Below, one piece after another: positions 1-10,403 of a stretch of DNA of 64,000 bases. The DNA lies in NCBI RefSeq assembly GCF_900116235.1, contig NZ_FPAA01000009.1, positions 62,001 to 126,000 of the forward strand. Direction: 5' to 3'. Both the position numbers and the translations under genes were made by a program. This DNA is from Marininema halotolerans (lineage in GTDB: Bacteria; Bacillota; Bacilli; Thermoactinomycetales; DSM-45169). How positions within the stretch are numbered: position 1 is the first letter of the stretch; the number at the start of each line of letters is the position of its first letter. Below the pieces are notes generated by a model. That model searched no databases, had not been told where the DNA came from, and was given only the letters and a program-made list of their open reading frames with translations.

Positions 1-697
1 CGAAGGCTTCATAAAGCAGAATTTGCCGCGGAGTATTAGAAAGATGCTCTTCCCCACGAACCACATCCGTAATTTCCATGAGAGCATCGTCGATCGTCAC
101 TGCAAAATTGTAGGTCGGGCGACCATCCGGACGTGCAATGATAAAATCGCCGATGCCATCCGTTTCAAAGGAAACATCCCCACGAACGATATCTTCAATA
201 AGGATCTTTCGCCCGGCCGGAACACGAAACCGAACGGAAGACATCCGTCCCTCTGACTCCCTCGCGGACCTCTCTTCCTCTGTGAGATCACGACAGCGAC
301 CGATATATCGCGGGGCTTGTCCTGCTGCGAGTTGCCGCTCACGATCTTGTTCAAGTTCCTCAGAAGTGCAATAACAGGGATATGCCTGTTTGCTAGTCAG
401 TAGGCGCTTTAGATACTCTTCATAAATGCCCGTACGTTCCATGGAACGATAGGGAGCATGAGGCCCACCCACATCAACGCTCTCGTCCCATTGGATCCCT
501 AACCAAGCAAGAGCTGCCATCTGCTTTTCTTCCGCATCCACCACATTCCGCTCGGTATCCGTATCTTCAATGCGAACAATAAAATCGCCACCATGTTTCT
601 TTGCCCATAAATAACTAAATAATGCCGTTCGTGCACCACCAATATGTAGGTGTCCGGTCGGACTTGGTGCGTAACGTGTACGTACTCGATCAGCCAT
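1..697 (-). CDS. gltX: Glutamyl-tRNA synthetase, N-terminal part (runs off the window)
   Basis: Class I aminoacyl-tRNA synthetase charging tRNA with glutamate in the cytoplasm. The frame opens at an ATG at 695-697 behind a GGTGAGGTGAGG ribosome site and stays open to base 1, so only about 232 N-terminal residues are visible. The start reads [20 protein letters not shown], containing the Rossmann-fold HIGH-type signature (HIGG) typical of GluRS; GluRS-like RIEDTD follows. The KMSKS region lies outside the window. It follows ispF by 23 bases in the same direction, as in Bacillus (ispD-ispF-gltX), so it is probably the last visible gene of that operon. Confidence 0.95.
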   Translation of the reverse strand, partial: MADRVRTRYAPSPTGHLHIGGARTALFSYLWAKKHGGDFIVRIEDTDTERNVVDAEEKQMAALAWLGIQWDESVDVGGPHAPYRSMERTGIYEEYLKRLLTSKQAYPCYCTSEELEQDRERQLAAGQAPRYIGRCRDLTEEERSARESEGRMSSVRFRVPAGRKILIEDIVRGDVSFETDGIGDFIIARPDGRPTYNFAVTIDDALMEITDVVRGEEHLSNTPRQILLYEAF

Positions 698-720
698 TAC
701 ACCCTCACCTCACCCAGTAT

Positions 721-1200
721 TTATTGTTTTTTTAACAAGCAGACCACAGCCATCGCAGCAATTCCCTCTTCACGCCCAGTAAAGCCAAGTTGCTCGGTTG
801 TCGTTGCTTTTATATTGATATCCGTTACATCCGCCTGCAATAATTCAGCAATTCTTTCCCGAATCACCGGGATATGTGGAGCCATTTTTGGACGTTGGGC
901 AATCACTGTTGCATCCAGGTTACCTAAGGTATATCCCTTTGCCACCGCCAACTCCCATACCACGCGCATTAACTCTGCACTATCAGCCCCTTCAAAAGCC
1001 GGGTCGGTATCAGGGAAATGCTTACCTATATCCCCCTCTCCCAACGCACCCAGCACGGCATCGGATATGGCATGTAGCAACACATCCGCATCAGAGTGTC
1101 CAGCCAGTCCCAGGGAATACGGGATGGCGATTCCACCTAAAATCAAGGGGCGCCCTTCTGCAAAAGCATGTACATCAAAACCTTGCCCTACTTTAATCAT
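721..1200 (-). CDS. ispF: 2-C-methyl-D-erythritol 2,4-cyclodiphosphate synthase
   Basis: Fifth enzyme of the MEP isoprenoid pathway; it cyclises CDP-ME 2-phosphate to MEcPP with release of CMP. At 159 residues it has normal family length. The N-terminal GQGFDVHAF supplies the zinc ligands Asp and His, and a third His lies in [13 protein letters not shown]; the C-terminal [13 protein letters not shown] is the family signature. The start codon overlaps the 3' end of ispD by 8 bases, indicating translational coupling of consecutive pathway steps. gltX follows. Confidence 0.97.
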   Translation of the reverse strand: MIKVGQGFDVHAFAEGRPLILGGIAIPYSLGLAGHSDADVLLHAISDAVLGALGEGDIGKHFPDTDPAFEGADSAELMRVVWELAVAKGYTLGNLDATVIAQRPKMAPHIPVIRERIAELLQADVTDINIKATTTEQLGFTGREEGIAAMAVVCLLKKQ

Positions 1201-1888
1201 GGGTCGAACACCTCATATTCCATATCGCTTCCGCCAATACCAAATCCTCAGGTGTAGTTAACTTTAAATTCACATAATCACCATGGATGACACGAACCAG
1301 AACACCCATCTCTTCCACAAGTCGCGCATCATCGGTTGCTTCAATTCCTGTTTCGATCCCCTTTTGATGGGCCTTTAGCAGTAATTCCTTTGAAAAAGCT
1401 TGGGGTGTCTGCACTGCCCACAGTTGATTCCGATCCAGCGTACTTTCAACCGTCCCTGCATCTGATACTTTCTTTACTGTATCCTTCACAGGCACAGCTA
1501 AAATAGCGGCGCCAGTTTCCTTCGCAGCCACTAACAATTGATCCACTTGTGCACGCGTCACAAAAGGACGTACGGCATCATGTACCAGCACCCACTCCGC
1601 ATCAATTGCCTTTAACCCTTGGTAGACACTCGATTGTCGTTCGCCTCCACCCTGGACCAGACGAATGGACGGTGATTCCATCTGATACTGATGGAGAAGG
1701 CCTTCCACTACTTCCCGCTCTTCTTCTCGCACAGCAATTACAATTTCTGTGATCGCTGGATGACCTTCAAATACACGCAAAGTATGAATGAAAACTGGGG
1801 CCCCAGCAATTTCGAGAAACTGTTTACTCACTTTCGTTCCCATACGCTTTCCAATCCCAGCGGCTGGGATGACAACCCCTACACCCAT
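1193..1888 (-). CDS. ispD: 2-C-methyl-D-erythritol 4-phosphate cytidylyltransferase
   Basis: Transfers CMP from CTP to MEP in the MEP isoprenoid pathway. The 231 residues start with [13 protein letters not shown], the glycine-rich nucleotide-binding loop of the nucleotidyltransferase fold, and contain HDAVRPFV and the C-terminal [10 protein letters not shown] and KLTTPEDL segments typical of IspD. AAGGGGG lies about 10 bases before the ATG. It overlaps ispF by 8 bases and follows yacL, as in Bacillus. Confidence 0.97.
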   Translation of the reverse strand: MGVGVVIPAAGIGKRMGTKVSKQFLEIAGAPVFIHTLRVFEGHPAITEIVIAVREEEREVVEGLLHQYQMESPSIRLVQGGGERQSSVYQGLKAIDAEWVLVHDAVRPFVTRAQVDQLLVAAKETGAAILAVPVKDTVKKVSDAGTVESTLDRNQLWAVQTPQAFSKELLLKAHQKGIETGIEATDDARLVEEMGVLVRVIHGDYVNLKLTTPEDLVLAEAIWNMRCSTHD

Positions 1889-1920
1889 CGGTTGTTTCCC
1901 CCTTCAAAAACACAAGAACA

Positions 1921-1951
1921 CCCGGCGACGGAGATGCCACCCGACGCCGGG
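1921..1951 (-). terminator. GC-rich hairpin between yacL and ispD
   Basis: Two 11-base arms (1921-1931 and 1941-1951) pair with a single A-A mismatch around a 9-base loop. On the minus strand it is followed by a T-containing stretch (TGTTCTTGTGTTTTTG) but not a clean U tract. It may be a weak terminator or attenuator between yacL and ispD. Confidence 0.4.
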
Positions 1952-1981
1952 CGCTACAAGGAATCGATCAAGAATTGCTTG

Positions 1982-3076
1982 TTAAAGCGCCTGTTCCAGC
2001 AATTTTGGCTTCGCAAAAATCATTCTCCCTGCAGATGTTTGTAACACACTGGTGACTAATACGTCAATCCGTCCACCAATGTACTCACGACCACCTTCAA
2101 TGACGATCATCGTTCCATCATCCAAGTATGCAACACCTTGTCCGTGTTCTTTCCCGTCTTTAATTACCTGGACATTGATTTCCTCACCAGGTAGGACAAC
2201 GGGTTTCACCGCGTTCGCCAAGTCGTTGATATTAAGCACCTTGACTCCTTGTAATTCACACACTTTATTCAAATTAAAATCATTGGTAACAACCTTACCC
2301 GATAGCACCTTCGCCAGCTTAACCAGCTTGCTATCTACTTCAGATACCTCTTCAAAATCACCTTCGTAGATCAAGACACGCATATTGAGTTCTTTTTGTA
2401 TCTTATTAAGGATATCCAGTCCACGACGACCACGGTTACGCTTCAGAACATCCGAAGAGTCTGCTATGTGTTGTAATTCCTCAAGAACAAAGCTCGGGAT
2501 GACCAGTGTCCCCTCTAAAAAGCCCGTCCGACAGATATCCGCGATACGACCGTCAATAATCACACTCGTATCAAGAATCTTATGCTCCACCTCATAACTT
2601 TCTCTTTCCTTCTTCGCTTTATCCTTGGTTTGCCTTCCCATCGTAAAGACGCTAATCAATTCATCTCGCTTTTTATAACCCACACGGTAACCGAGATAAC
2701 CGAGCAAAGCAGAAATCATAATGGATAAAATCGAAGGCACACCCGGAAAAGGCAGTTCGGAAAGGGGAAGCTCTACCAGATAGGCTACAATAAGACCGAA
2801 GATCAATCCCAATGCTCCGAACAGCGTATCCGCTGCGGGGACCTTCACCAGTCTCTCCTCACTCCATTGAATCCATCGTACAACATAATCCGATAACCAC
2901 ATGGTTGCTACATATAGGAGGGCCGCCCCCAAAACGGCTCCAATGTATTGGGGGCCAGGCACCTCACCAAAGTTTAAGGGAGAGCTCTGGAGAATTCGAA
3001 ATAGCATAGGTCCTACATAATAACCAACCGTTGCACCCAGTAATGCAAAGGCCACCTGCACAAATCTTTTTAACAC
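1982..3076 (-). CDS. yacL: YacL-like membrane protein with PIN and TRAM domains
   Basis: Membrane-anchored PIN-domain protein found in this gene neighbourhood across Bacillales; presumed RNase-like, but the target is unknown. The first ~145 of 364 residues contain four hydrophobic segments. The PIN domain starts near [17 protein letters not shown] with acidic metal ligands (DTS, later EEL and TNDFNLN). The last ~75 residues look like a TRAM domain ([20 protein letters not shown]). The start is GTG behind GAGGAGGTG. It lies upstream of ispD and downstream of carD. Confidence 0.9.
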   Translation of the reverse strand: MLKRFVQVAFALLGATVGYYVGPMLFRILQSSPLNFGEVPGPQYIGAVLGAALLYVATMWLSDYVVRWIQWSEERLVKVPAADTLFGALGLIFGLIVAYLVELPLSELPFPGVPSILSIMISALLGYLGYRVGYKKRDELISVFTMGRQTKDKAKKERESYEVEHKILDTSVIIDGRIADICRTGFLEGTLVIPSFVLEELQHIADSSDVLKRNRGRRGLDILNKIQKELNMRVLIYEGDFEEVSEVDSKLVKLAKVLSGKVVTNDFNLNKVCELQGVKVLNINDLANAVKPVVLPGEEINVQVIKDGKEHGQGVAYLDDGTMIVIEGGREYIGGRIDVLVTSVLQTSAGRMIFAKPKLLEQAL

Positions 3077-3175
3077 GGGGCTTCACCTCCTCATTAGCAT
3101 TATAGACAAACCTCCGCGATGAAAACCCTATATATTGCATCGTATTTGAGGAAAGTTCCCCGATTCAACCATTTT

Positions 3176-3676
3176 TTAGCAACCGGATGCCCTTTCATTT
3201 TCCTGGATCACTTGATCCAACAAACCAAAAGCTTGGTTTTCATCGATTTCCTTGGCAAGTACCATCTCACTAATCAGGATCTGGCGAGCATTTTCTAGCA
3301 TTTTACGCTCCCCGGTGGAAAGGCCCTTCTCCCGTTCACGAAGCATGAGACAACGCACGACATCTGCCATGTCGTGAATATCTCCACTCTTCATCTTGTC
3401 TAGATTGGCACGATAACGACGGTTCCAATTGTTCGATACATCAGGGTCACCCTCACCCAAACGCTGGATGACCTCGGTGATGGTGGCTTCATCCACCACT
3501 TCTCTCAAACCAATGCTGTTTACGTTGTTCATTGGGATCATTACTTTCATATCCCCTAGTGGTAATCTCATAATGTAATACCTTTGGGACTCGCCGAGGA
3601 TTTCTTTTTCCTCGATCGACTCGATAATGCCTGCACCGTGCATGGGGTAGACCACTTTGTCTCCGACGTTGAACAA
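3176..3676 (-). CDS. carD: CarD/CdnL-family RNA polymerase-binding regulator
   Basis: CarD/CdnL proteins bind the RNA polymerase beta subunit and stabilise open complexes, including at rRNA promoters. The product has an N-terminal RNAP-interacting Tudor-like domain (FNVGDKVVYPMHGAGIIE) and a helical C-terminal DNA-binding region. I place the start at the TTG at 3674-3676. GGAGGTG lies 7 bases upstream, and the resulting N-terminus matches the FNxGDxVVYPxHGxG start of the family. A longer frame to 3697 has no ribosome site. This gives 166 residues. A clear promoter lies at 3752-3781. Confidence 0.93.
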   Translation of the reverse strand: MFNVGDKVVYPMHGAGIIESIEEKEILGESQRYYIMRLPLGDMKVMIPMNNVNSIGLREVVDEATITEVIQRLGEGDPDVSNNWNRRYRANLDKMKSGDIHDMADVVRCLMLREREKGLSTGERKMLENARQILISEMVLAKEIDENQAFGLLDQVIQENERASGC

Positions 3677-3751
3677 AAAACCCACCTCCAAGGGCAATAT
3701 CCATTTTCCAAGATATCACATCCTGAGAGATATGTCAATAATAAACAAAAT

Positions 3752-3781
3752 ATCTTAGCACAGTATATGAGATATCGTCAA
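3752..3781 (-). promoter_or_regulatory. Sigma-A promoter of carD
   Basis: Minus strand TTGACG (3776-3781), 18-base spacer, TAAGAT (3752-3757), preceded by TG in extended -10 position. It points at carD and is back to back with the plus-strand promoter at 3833-3862. Confidence 0.75.
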
Positions 3782-3832
3782 TACTTTTTTCAAAAAATCA
3801 TGCATACCCGATCTAATTTGCCTTTGGTCAAA

Positions 3833-3862
3833 TTGACACATTCTACAAATTCCCGCTATAAT
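3833..3862 (+). promoter_or_regulatory. Sigma-A promoter, consensus hexamers
   Basis: TTGACA (3833-3838), 18-base spacer, TATAAT (3857-3862), both perfect hexamers, reading toward the gene at 3947. It predicts a leader of about 78 bases. Confidence 0.85.
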
Positions 3863-3946
3863 GATCGTGTAGAGAATCTTCAGTCGCTTTAGAAATTTCA
3901 CTCAACCCCCAACACGGGGCGGAAATTACATGGTGAGGTGAATGCG

Positions 3947-4351
3947 GTGAATGAAATCCAGGCTTCTATTCTGCAATCCTTCCAGCAACAAGTATCAGAA
4001 TTGCTGCTCCGCCACCGTAGCTTTCTCGATGTCTCTTCTAAATTTCAAGAAACTAACGGCCGAATTAATCGGGCGGTCACTAAATCCGTCACTGAATGTG
4101 GTTGTATGGAAATCAGCGCCAACTGTCAGCCCTTTACCGGAGACACCCCATTAGCAGAGATGAAGGATCAGGTGAGTACTCATCTGTCAGGAAGTCTTTG
4201 CGACCATTGCCTTGAAGTGGTCATCGAAGAAATGGGTAAAAACCTTTTTTATCTAACCGCCCTCTGTAACCATCTAGACATTTCCTTAGATGAGGTTGTG
4301 GAAAAGGAATCGAATAAACTTTCCACGCTCGGTGTATTTAATCTGCGCTGA
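3947..4351 (+). CDS. Conserved hypothetical protein (Bacillales, MazG/DUF1573-like annotation)
   Basis: A 134-residue cytoplasmic protein with no signal peptide or membrane segment. It is mostly helical with conserved-looking cysteines: CGCMEI near residue 50 and LCDHCLEVV near residue 85, the latter a CxxC pair. The C-terminus ends in KLSTLGVFNLR. From memory, close relatives in Bacillus are annotated as DUF1573 or MazG-like proteins; I could not check this and claim no function. The start chosen is GTG at 3947, because GGTGAGGTG lies 6 bases upstream; an in-frame GTG at 3938 lies inside that ribosome site. It is single-gene, with a consensus promoter and a strong terminator, and is transcribed away from carD. 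Confidence 0.8.
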   Translation: MNEIQASILQSFQQQVSELLLRHRSFLDVSSKFQETNGRINRAVTKSVTECGCMEISANCQPFTGDTPLAEMKDQVSTHLSGSLCDHCLEVVIEEMGKNLFYLTALCNHLDISLDEVVEKESNKLSTLGVFNLR

Positions 4352-4441
4352 TCACGACTTATCTAAATCCAAAGAAGGGTACCCCTACTCTTCAAAGAAG
4401 GGAATAACCACAACTCTCTCCTTGCTCTTCCCTTTTTTTCA

Positions 4442-4477
4442 ATGCAAAAAACACCCCATTAGGGGTGTTTTTTGCAT
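4442..4477. terminator. Bidirectional terminator between convergent genes
   Basis: A perfect 16-bp inverted repeat (arms 4442-4457 and 4462-4477, loop ATTA) with A6 and T6 runs. It serves the plus-strand gene ending at 4351 and pssA from the other side. Confidence 0.9.
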
Positions 4478-4480
4478 GGC

Positions 4481-5185
4481 TCAATCTTCGACGGGCTCAT
4501 CTTGATTGGCTCGACGCCGCCGAGATACACTTCGCTTTAAACCATAAGCCGCATAAAGCGCCAAGGGGATAAACACAAGTTTTGGAAATTCTTCAGGAAA
4601 TCGTGCCGCTAGCCATCCTAATGCAATAATAAAAAGCGGAGCGATCCAGTAGGCACTGCGAGGAATACCAATTTTTTTAAAGTTCGGGTACTTAATTTGG
4701 CTCACCATGAGATAAGAGAGTAGTAACATCCCCAGCACCAAAACAGTAGGCCCAGCGGTCTTGCCACTATATAAAGCCATGGTAGCCAACACGCCACCAG
4801 CCGCTGTAATGGGCAATCCAATAAAATACCCTGGAATTCCCGGGTGAACATTAAATCGCGCTAAACGAAGGGCTCCACAAATCGGAAAGACAGCCGCAAT
4901 AATCCAGCCTAGAATTCCCAGTTCATGAAGAATAGAAGTATACATAATAAGTGCAGGCGCTACGCCAAAAGAGATCATATCCGAAAGGGAGTCTAATTCT
5001 TTGCCGAATTCGCTTTGCGTGTTTAACATTCGTGCCACACGACCATCCAAACCATCCAAAAACATACCGATAATCACCATGATCGCGCCGTATTTCCATT
5101 CACCCTCTACAGCGAGAATCATTGCGACCACTCCGAGGAACAGATTCCCCACCGTAAAGATACTGGGCAATGCTCGTGCTAACAT
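4481..5185 (-). CDS. pssA: CDP-diacylglycerol--serine O-phosphatidyltransferase
   Basis: Integral membrane enzyme making phosphatidylserine from CDP-diacylglycerol and serine, the precursor of phosphatidylethanolamine. The CDP-alcohol phosphotransferase signature D-G-x2-A-R-x8-G-x3-D-x3-D is complete around residues 43-66 (LDGLDGRVARM...GKELDSLSD). About seven hydrophobic segments follow and the tail is basic (KRSVSRRRRAN). It has 234 residues and an AGGAGG ribosome site. A short AGGTGG/CCACCT hairpin (5209-5223) lies just upstream in the 5' leader. There is no decarboxylase (psd) next to it. Confidence 0.95.
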   Translation of the reverse strand: MLARALPSIFTVGNLFLGVVAMILAVEGEWKYGAIMVIIGMFLDGLDGRVARMLNTQSEFGKELDSLSDMISFGVAPALIMYTSILHELGILGWIIAAVFPICGALRLARFNVHPGIPGYFIGLPITAAGGVLATMALYSGKTAGPTVLVLGMLLLSYLMVSQIKYPNFKKIGIPRSAYWIAPLFIIALGWLAARFPEEFPKLVFIPLALYAAYGLKRSVSRRRRANQDEPVED

Positions 5186-5388
5186 GACAGGAACCTCCTA
5201 AAATGGGCAGGTGGTTCCCACCTCCGACCCGGCGGGACCTACTTCCCTTCATAGTGATATTAGGGATAGCCGCTAAAATATCACTTGTGTACAAACACGT
5301 CCGTTTCTTTTGTTGAAAAGTGAGTAATTTCCCATGCCTCACAAGAATCCATCATTTACAAATCATAGATGACTCCATCATAGGAAAT

Positions 5389-6468
5389 TTAGATATGTCT
5401 GTCAATAAAGACTTGCTCTTGAATTCGCTTGAGTCCCTCTTTGATTGCACGAGCCCTTACCTCTCCAATCCCTTCCACCTCATCCAATTCCTCAATCGTC
5501 GCCATCATGACACGGGGAAGGGAGGTGAAGTTGCCAATTAACTTGCGAATAATTGGACTCGGTACACGAGGAATTTTATTTAAAATGCGATACCCTCTAG
5601 GGGAAACCGCTTCATCTTGAATATTGGTACTTATAGAATACCCCATATGGCGAACGATGTTTGGATACTCTAACAGCTCATCTGCAGATAATTTATTCAG
5701 TCGCTCCAATACAGCAGAAGCGGATTGACACTCAATATCTTTACAGTAATCTTTGATCACCAAATGGGCTTCTTGCTCGATATTGACCACAAGCTCTTCT
5801 AGTTGCATACTGATTAATCGACCTTCGGTCCCCAGTTCATTAATATACCGTTCAATCTCACTTTTCACGCGTAGAACCATTTCAATCCGTTGCATTACCA
5901 TTGCCACTTCATGCAAAGTAACCAGTTCTTCAAACTCCAATGCCGATAGATTGGTCATTGATTGATCCAATACAGATTTGTACTTTTCAAGGGTTTGAAT
6001 CGCTTGATTGGCCTTTGTGAGGATCACACCGATATCTTTTAATGAATAGCGTTGATTGCCTTGATATAGCGTAATGACATTGCGACGCTGGGAGATCGAT
6101 ACGACCAATTTTCCCGTTTGCCGGGCCGTCCGTTGTGCCGTTCGATGACGAATCCCGGTCTCTGTCGAGGGGATGGAGGAGCTGGGAACAAGTTGCGCAT
6201 TGGCGTACAAAATACGGCGCCCATCGCTGGAGAGGATAATCGCCCCATCCATTTTGGCAAGCTCGTACAGATAAGCCGGCGAGAAGGGGCAGTCAATATG
6301 AAATCCGCCATCCACTAGCTCCCGCACGGATTCATCATAACCAACGACAATCAACGCCCCCGTCTTTGCTCCTAATACGTTGTCTAGTCCCACTCGAAAA
6401 GATGTCCCTGGAGCAACCATGCGAAGTGTACTCGATTCAAATTGATTATTTTTCGCTTCTTCTTTCAT
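5389..6468 (-). CDS. disA: DNA integrity scanning diadenylate cyclase DisA
   Basis: Makes cyclic di-AMP from two ATP while scanning DNA and reports recombination intermediates, controlling sporulation entry in Bacillus. The 359 residues hold an N-terminal DAC domain with the catalytic DGA ([12 protein letters not shown]) and RHR ([15 protein letters not shown]) motifs, a central helical spine, and a C-terminal helix-hairpin-helix DNA-binding domain ([19 protein letters not shown]). It starts 12 bases after radA in the same direction, with AAGGAGG overlapping the radA stop codon. The pair is therefore co-transcribed, as in Bacillus. Confidence 0.97.
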   Translation of the reverse strand: MKEEAKNNQFESSTLRMVAPGTSFRVGLDNVLGAKTGALIVVGYDESVRELVDGGFHIDCPFSPAYLYELAKMDGAIILSSDGRRILYANAQLVPSSSIPSTETGIRHRTAQRTARQTGKLVVSISQRRNVITLYQGNQRYSLKDIGVILTKANQAIQTLEKYKSVLDQSMTNLSALEFEELVTLHEVAMVMQRIEMVLRVKSEIERYINELGTEGRLISMQLEELVVNIEQEAHLVIKDYCKDIECQSASAVLERLNKLSADELLEYPNIVRHMGYSISTNIQDEAVSPRGYRILNKIPRVPSPIIRKLIGNFTSLPRVMMATIEELDEVEGIGEVRARAIKEGLKRIQEQVFIDRHI

Positions 6469-6480
6469 TGGTTACCCTCC

Positions 6481-7848
6481 TTAAAGCGCCGCATCTAATG
6501 CTTCTTCTACCGTATCCACCCACAAGATGTCTACATTTTTAGGGGGTGTCCATCCCCGCCGATTTTTAGCAGGAAGAATCACACGAGTAAATCCCATGTT
6601 TGCCGCCTCAACAACTCGTTGTTCTAATCGAGTTACCCCCCGCACTTCCCCTGTTAAACCCACTTCGCCTATCACAACATCTTTGGGTCGTGTTGCTACA
6701 TTACGAAAACTAGAAGCCAGGCTCACTGCCACTGCTAAATCTACCGCAGGTTCGTCCAGCCGTACGCCCCCCACGACATTTACATAAGCATCTTGATTTT
6801 GCAGGAACATTCCCAGGCGCTTTTCAAGCACAGCCATCACCATCGTCACTCGGTGATGGTCCACCCCCGACGCCATCCGCTTTGGAGAAGGGAAGCTTGT
6901 CGCAGAGACAAGCGCCTGTAATTCAATCAATACGGGTCGTGTTCCTTCCATACTTGCCGTAACTGCTGAACCAGCGACTCCTGATATGCGATCGGAGAGA
7001 AACATTTCTGATGGGTTATCCACCTCGGTCAATCCACTATCTCTCATCTCAAACAAACCAATTTCATTGGTGGAGCCAAACCGATTTTTTACTGCACGCA
7101 ACACACGATATGTATGATGGCGTTCGCCTTCAAAATATAGAACACAATCCACCATATGTTCTAACATCCGCGGTCCAGCAATCGCCCCTTCTTTTGTAAC
7201 ATGACCCACGATGATAATTGCAATTCCTAATCCCTTTGCAATGCGCATCAACCGACCCGTACACTCCCGCACCTGCGCCACGCTTCCTGGTGCTGAAGTA
7301 ACCTCTGGATGATAAATCGTTTGAATCGAATCAATCACGAGCAATCGGGGCTTCTCACGTTCCACCAGTGCTTCGATTTCCGTTAAATCAGTTTCGGATG
7401 CGACTAACAGCCGTTCATCTAACGCTTGTAAGCGATCCGCCCGCAGACGGGTTTGTTCTGTTGATTCTTCCCCTGATACATAAAGTACCGATACCCCTCG
7501 ACTCGCCAGTCGATAGGAGGCTTGCAAAATCAGGGTCGACTTTCCAATTCCAGGATCCCCACCTACTAGGATCAAAGATCCGGGTACCAATCCACCACCA
7601 AGCACGCGATTCAACTCACGAATACCCGTATCGGAACGTGGTTCATCGACTTGAGCCACGCGTGTGATTGGTGTTGCTGATTGCCTCGGAATCAAAGTAC
7701 CTCCACGAGAGCGCACGGGGCCTGATGAGGAAACTTCCCTCTCTTCAACGAGGGTGTTCCATTCTCCACAACCTGGGCAACGTCCCATCCACTTTGGAGT
7801 TTCATATCCGCACTGTTGACAAGCAAATTTTGTTTTTTGTTTCGCCAC
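6481..7848 (-). CDS. radA: DNA repair protein RadA
   Basis: RecA-like ATPase that promotes branch migration during recombination. It has an N-terminal zinc finger of two CxxC pairs (CQQCG...CPGCG), Walker A ([10 protein letters not shown]), the RadA-specific KNRFGST motif and a C-terminal Lon-like domain ([20 protein letters not shown] onward). I start at GTG 7846-7848, giving [14 protein letters not shown], because AGGGGA is appropriately spaced and this matches the family N-terminus (455 residues). A longer frame would run back through the promoter and the clpC terminator. It has its own extended -10 promoter and is co-transcribed with disA. Confidence 0.96.
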   Translation of the reverse strand: MAKQKTKFACQQCGYETPKWMGRCPGCGEWNTLVEEREVSSSGPVRSRGGTLIPRQSATPITRVAQVDEPRSDTGIRELNRVLGGGLVPGSLILVGGDPGIGKSTLILQASYRLASRGVSVLYVSGEESTEQTRLRADRLQALDERLLVASETDLTEIEALVEREKPRLLVIDSIQTIYHPEVTSAPGSVAQVRECTGRLMRIAKGLGIAIIIVGHVTKEGAIAGPRMLEHMVDCVLYFEGERHHTYRVLRAVKNRFGSTNEIGLFEMRDSGLTEVDNPSEMFLSDRISGVAGSAVTASMEGTRPVLIELQALVSATSFPSPKRMASGVDHHRVTMVMAVLEKRLGMFLQNQDAYVNVVGGVRLDEPAVDLAVAVSLASSFRNVATRPKDVVIGEVGLTGEVRGVTRLEQRVVEAANMGFTRVILPAKNRRGWTPPKNVDILWVDTVEEALDAAL

Positions 7849-7885
7849 GGTGGGTCCCCTATTCATACTTATGGATTCAACATCC

Positions 7886-7894
7886 ATTATATCA
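7886..7894 (-). promoter_or_regulatory. Extended -10 promoter of radA-disA
   Basis: Minus strand TGATATAAT, an extended -10 (TGn plus TATAAT) with no good -35. It sits between the clpC terminator and the radA GTG and predicts a short leader of about 30 bases. Confidence 0.6.
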
Positions 7895-7906
7895 AAATCC
7901 TTCACA

Positions 7907-7938
7907 AAAAGCGCACCTCCCGTGGGAGGTGCGCTTTT
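7907..7938 (-). terminator. Terminator of the ctsR-mcsA-mcsB-clpC operon
   Basis: A 14-15 bp stem (7907-7921 with 7924-7938) with GCGCACCTCC arms, and T5 on the minus-strand exit side. It lies 9 bases after the clpC stop codon. Confidence 0.88.
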
Positions 7939-7946
7939 CAAAGGCC

Positions 7947-10391
7947 TTACTTCGCTGAAGGCGAAAGTTCAACCCGGTTAAAGGTTAATTTTCCATCTTC
8001 CTCTTTGATTTCGACGGTATCACCGTGTTTGATATTCCCTTTCAACAACTCTTCCGAGAGGCGGTCTTCAATATGTTTTTGAATGGCACGGCGTAAGGGT
8101 CTCGCACCATAGGTCGGATCGTAACCACTTTTCGCCAAGTGTTTCGCCGCTTCTTCGCTCAGAACAAAATCAATCTCCTGTTCTTTGAGTCGCTTACGCA
8201 ATTGCTCTGACATTAACGTCACAATTTCTTGCAAATGCTCCTCTTTCAAGGAATGGAAGACAATCACATCATCGATACGATTGAGAAATTCGGGCCGGAA
8301 GCTTTTCTTCAGCTCTTCCATCACATTGTCCTTCATTGCTTCATACTCGTCAGCAGAAGTGTCACCGACAGCAAAGCCCAGTCGTTTATTCTGCTTGATC
8401 AGGTTTGCACCTACGTTGGAGGTCATGATAATCACCGTATTACGAAAATCCACGGTGCGTCCCTTTCCATCCGTAAGTCGCCCATCCTCTAAGACTTGAA
8501 GCATGACGTTAAACACTTCAGGGTGTGCCTTTTCAACTTCGTCAAAAAGAACGACGGAGTAGGGCTTTCTGCGAACCTTCTCCGTTAGCTGTCCACCCTC
8601 ATCATAGCCCACATATCCTGGAGGTGCTCCGACAAGCCGCGCTGTCGAATGTTTCTCCATATACTCAGACATATCAATGCGAATGGTTGCATCCTCATCT
8701 CCGAACATCGCTTCCGCCAAAGCACGGGCCAATTCTGTTTTCCCCACACCGGTAGGACCCAGGAAGATAAACGATCCGATCGGACGTTTTGGATCCTTCA
8801 AGCCTGCTCGTGCGCGACGAATGGCCCGAGAAACCGAACGAACGGCTTCATCTTGCCCGATCACCCGTTGATGCAGAATGTCTTCCATATTCAAGAGACG
8901 TGCGGACTCATCCTCAGCTAACTTCCGGACGGGAATTCCTGTCCAACTACCCACGATCTCAGCAATATCCTCTGCATTCACTTCCGAGTCGGTCTTCCCT
9001 TGATCCGCTTTCCAGCGTGTTCGGGTGTTTTCTAACTCTTCCCGAAGTTTCTGCTCCGTATCCCGTAAGCCAGCAGCCTTCTCAAACTCTTGGCTCTGAA
9101 CTGCTGCATCCTTTTCTTTACGAACCCCATCCAACTTTTGTTCCATTTCCTTTAAATCTGGCGGAATCGTATAGGAAGATAGGCGAACCTTAGAGGCTGC
9201 TTCGTCAATCAAGTCAATCGCTTTATCCGGAAGGAAGCGATCCGTAATATAACGATCGGAGAGTTTTACCGCTGCATCGATCGCTTCATCGGTAATTTTC
9301 ACGCGATGATGGGCCTCATAACGATCCCGTAAGCCTTGAAGAATTTGAAAAGCTTCTTCCTTTGTTGGCTCTTCTACCGTAATCGGTTGGAAACGACGTT
9401 CCAATGCTGCATCTTTTTCAATGTATTTTCGGTATTCATCCAGGGTCGTCGCCCCGATGCATTGAAGGTCGCCACGGGCCAAGGCAGGCTTCAAAATATT
9501 GGATGCATCGATTGCTCCCTCGGCCCCCCCTGCACCAATCAGGGTATGAAGCTCATCAATGAACAAGACCACATTCCCCGCTTGACGAATTTCATCCATG
9601 ATCTTTTTGAGCCGATCCTCAAATTCACCACGGTATTTAGTACCTGCAACAACGGTTCCCATATCCAGCGTCATCACACGTTTGCCGCGCAACGTTTCTG
9701 GAGTCTCCCCGTCGACAATTTTCTGAGCCAATCCTTCCGCGATCGCGGTTTTCCCCACGCCAGGCTCCCCAATGAGAACCGGATTATTTTTCGTGCGGCG
9801 CGAAAGCACTTGGATCACACGTTCAATTTCTTTACTACGGCCAATGACGGGATCCAAATTATCTTCCTTCGCTGACGCAGTCAAATCCCTTGCCAAACTA
9901 TCGAGCGTAGGGGTGTTTGCATTGTTCCCAGAGCCTTGATGGGAAGAGACCGCTTCCGAACTTCCGAGAAGTTGCAAAACCTGCTGCCGAGCTTTGTTGA
10001 GGGAAACCCCTAAATTATTTAATACCCTTGCTGCAACACCCTCTCCTTCACGGATCAAGCCAAGCAGGATATGTTCCGTTCCGACATAAGTATGGCCGAG
10101 CTTGCGAGCCTCATCGATGGATAGCTCAATCACTTTCTTTGCTCGGGGAGTATAGGCGATGTTGGTGGGTTGGCCTTGACCGCGACCAATGAGGGTTTCC
10201 ACTTCCTTCTGGATTTTTTCCAAACCCAGACCTAAACCCATCAAAGCTTTCGCGGCAATGCCTTCTCCTTCCCTCACCAGTCCGAGCAGGATATGTTCTG
10301 TACCGATATTGCTATGGCCGAGACGGACCGCTTCTTCCTGTGCCAGCGCTAACACCTTCTGTGCTCTCTCCGTAAATCGTCCAAACATCAT
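7947..10391 (-). CDS. clpC: ATP-dependent Clp protease ATP-binding subunit ClpC
   Basis: AAA+ unfoldase that with ClpP degrades misfolded and McsB-phosphorylated proteins. The 814 residues have the double Clp-N repeat ([15 protein letters not shown] and [15 protein letters not shown]), AAA-1 with Walker A GEPGVGKT, a UVR/coiled-coil middle segment, AAA-2 with GPTGVGKT, and a C-terminal D2-small domain. I start at ATG 10391 ([11 protein letters not shown], the family N-terminus), 8 bases after GAGGTGG. The ATG two codons earlier is too close to that site. Last gene of the CtsR-controlled operon. Confidence 0.97.
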   Translation of the reverse strand: MMFGRFTERAQKVLALAQEEAVRLGHSNIGTEHILLGLVREGEGIAAKALMGLGLGLEKIQKEVETLIGRGQGQPTNIAYTPRAKKVIELSIDEARKLGHTYVGTEHILLGLIREGEGVAARVLNNLGVSLNKARQQVLQLLGSSEAVSSHQGSGNNANTPTLDSLARDLTASAKEDNLDPVIGRSKEIERVIQVLSRRTKNNPVLIGEPGVGKTAIAEGLAQKIVDGETPETLRGKRVMTLDMGTVVAGTKYRGEFEDRLKKIMDEIRQAGNVVLFIDELHTLIGAGGAEGAIDASNILKPALARGDLQCIGATTLDEYRKYIEKDAALERRFQPITVEEPTKEEAFQILQGLRDRYEAHHRVKITDEAIDAAVKLSDRYITDRFLPDKAIDLIDEAASKVRLSSYTIPPDLKEMEQKLDGVRKEKDAAVQSQEFEKAAGLRDTEQKLREELENTRTRWKADQGKTDSEVNAEDIAEIVGSWTGIPVRKLAEDESARLLNMEDILHQRVIGQDEAVRSVSRAIRRARAGLKDPKRPIGSFIFLGPTGVGKTELARALAEAMFGDEDATIRIDMSEYMEKHSTARLVGAPPGYVGYDEGGQLTEKVRRKPYSVVLFDEVEKAHPEVFNVMLQVLEDGRLTDGKGRTVDFRNTVIIMTSNVGANLIKQNKRLGFAVGDTSADEYEAMKDNVMEELKKSFRPEFLNRIDDVIVFHSLKEEHLQEIVTLMSEQLRKRLKEQEIDFVLSEEAAKHLAKSGYDPTYGARPLRRAIQKHIEDRLSEELLKGNIKHGDTVEIKEEDGKLTFNRVELSPSAK

Positions 10392-10403
10392 GGTCATCCC
10401 ACC

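Noticed and set aside
3677-3697. Upstream TTG start of carD at 3697
   Set aside because: No ribosome site; the GGAGGTG lies inside that extension and serves the TTG at 3676.
7849-7941. Longer radA start at 7941
   Set aside because: It would begin inside the clpC terminator and run through the radA promoter; the GTG at 7848 gives the family N-terminus.
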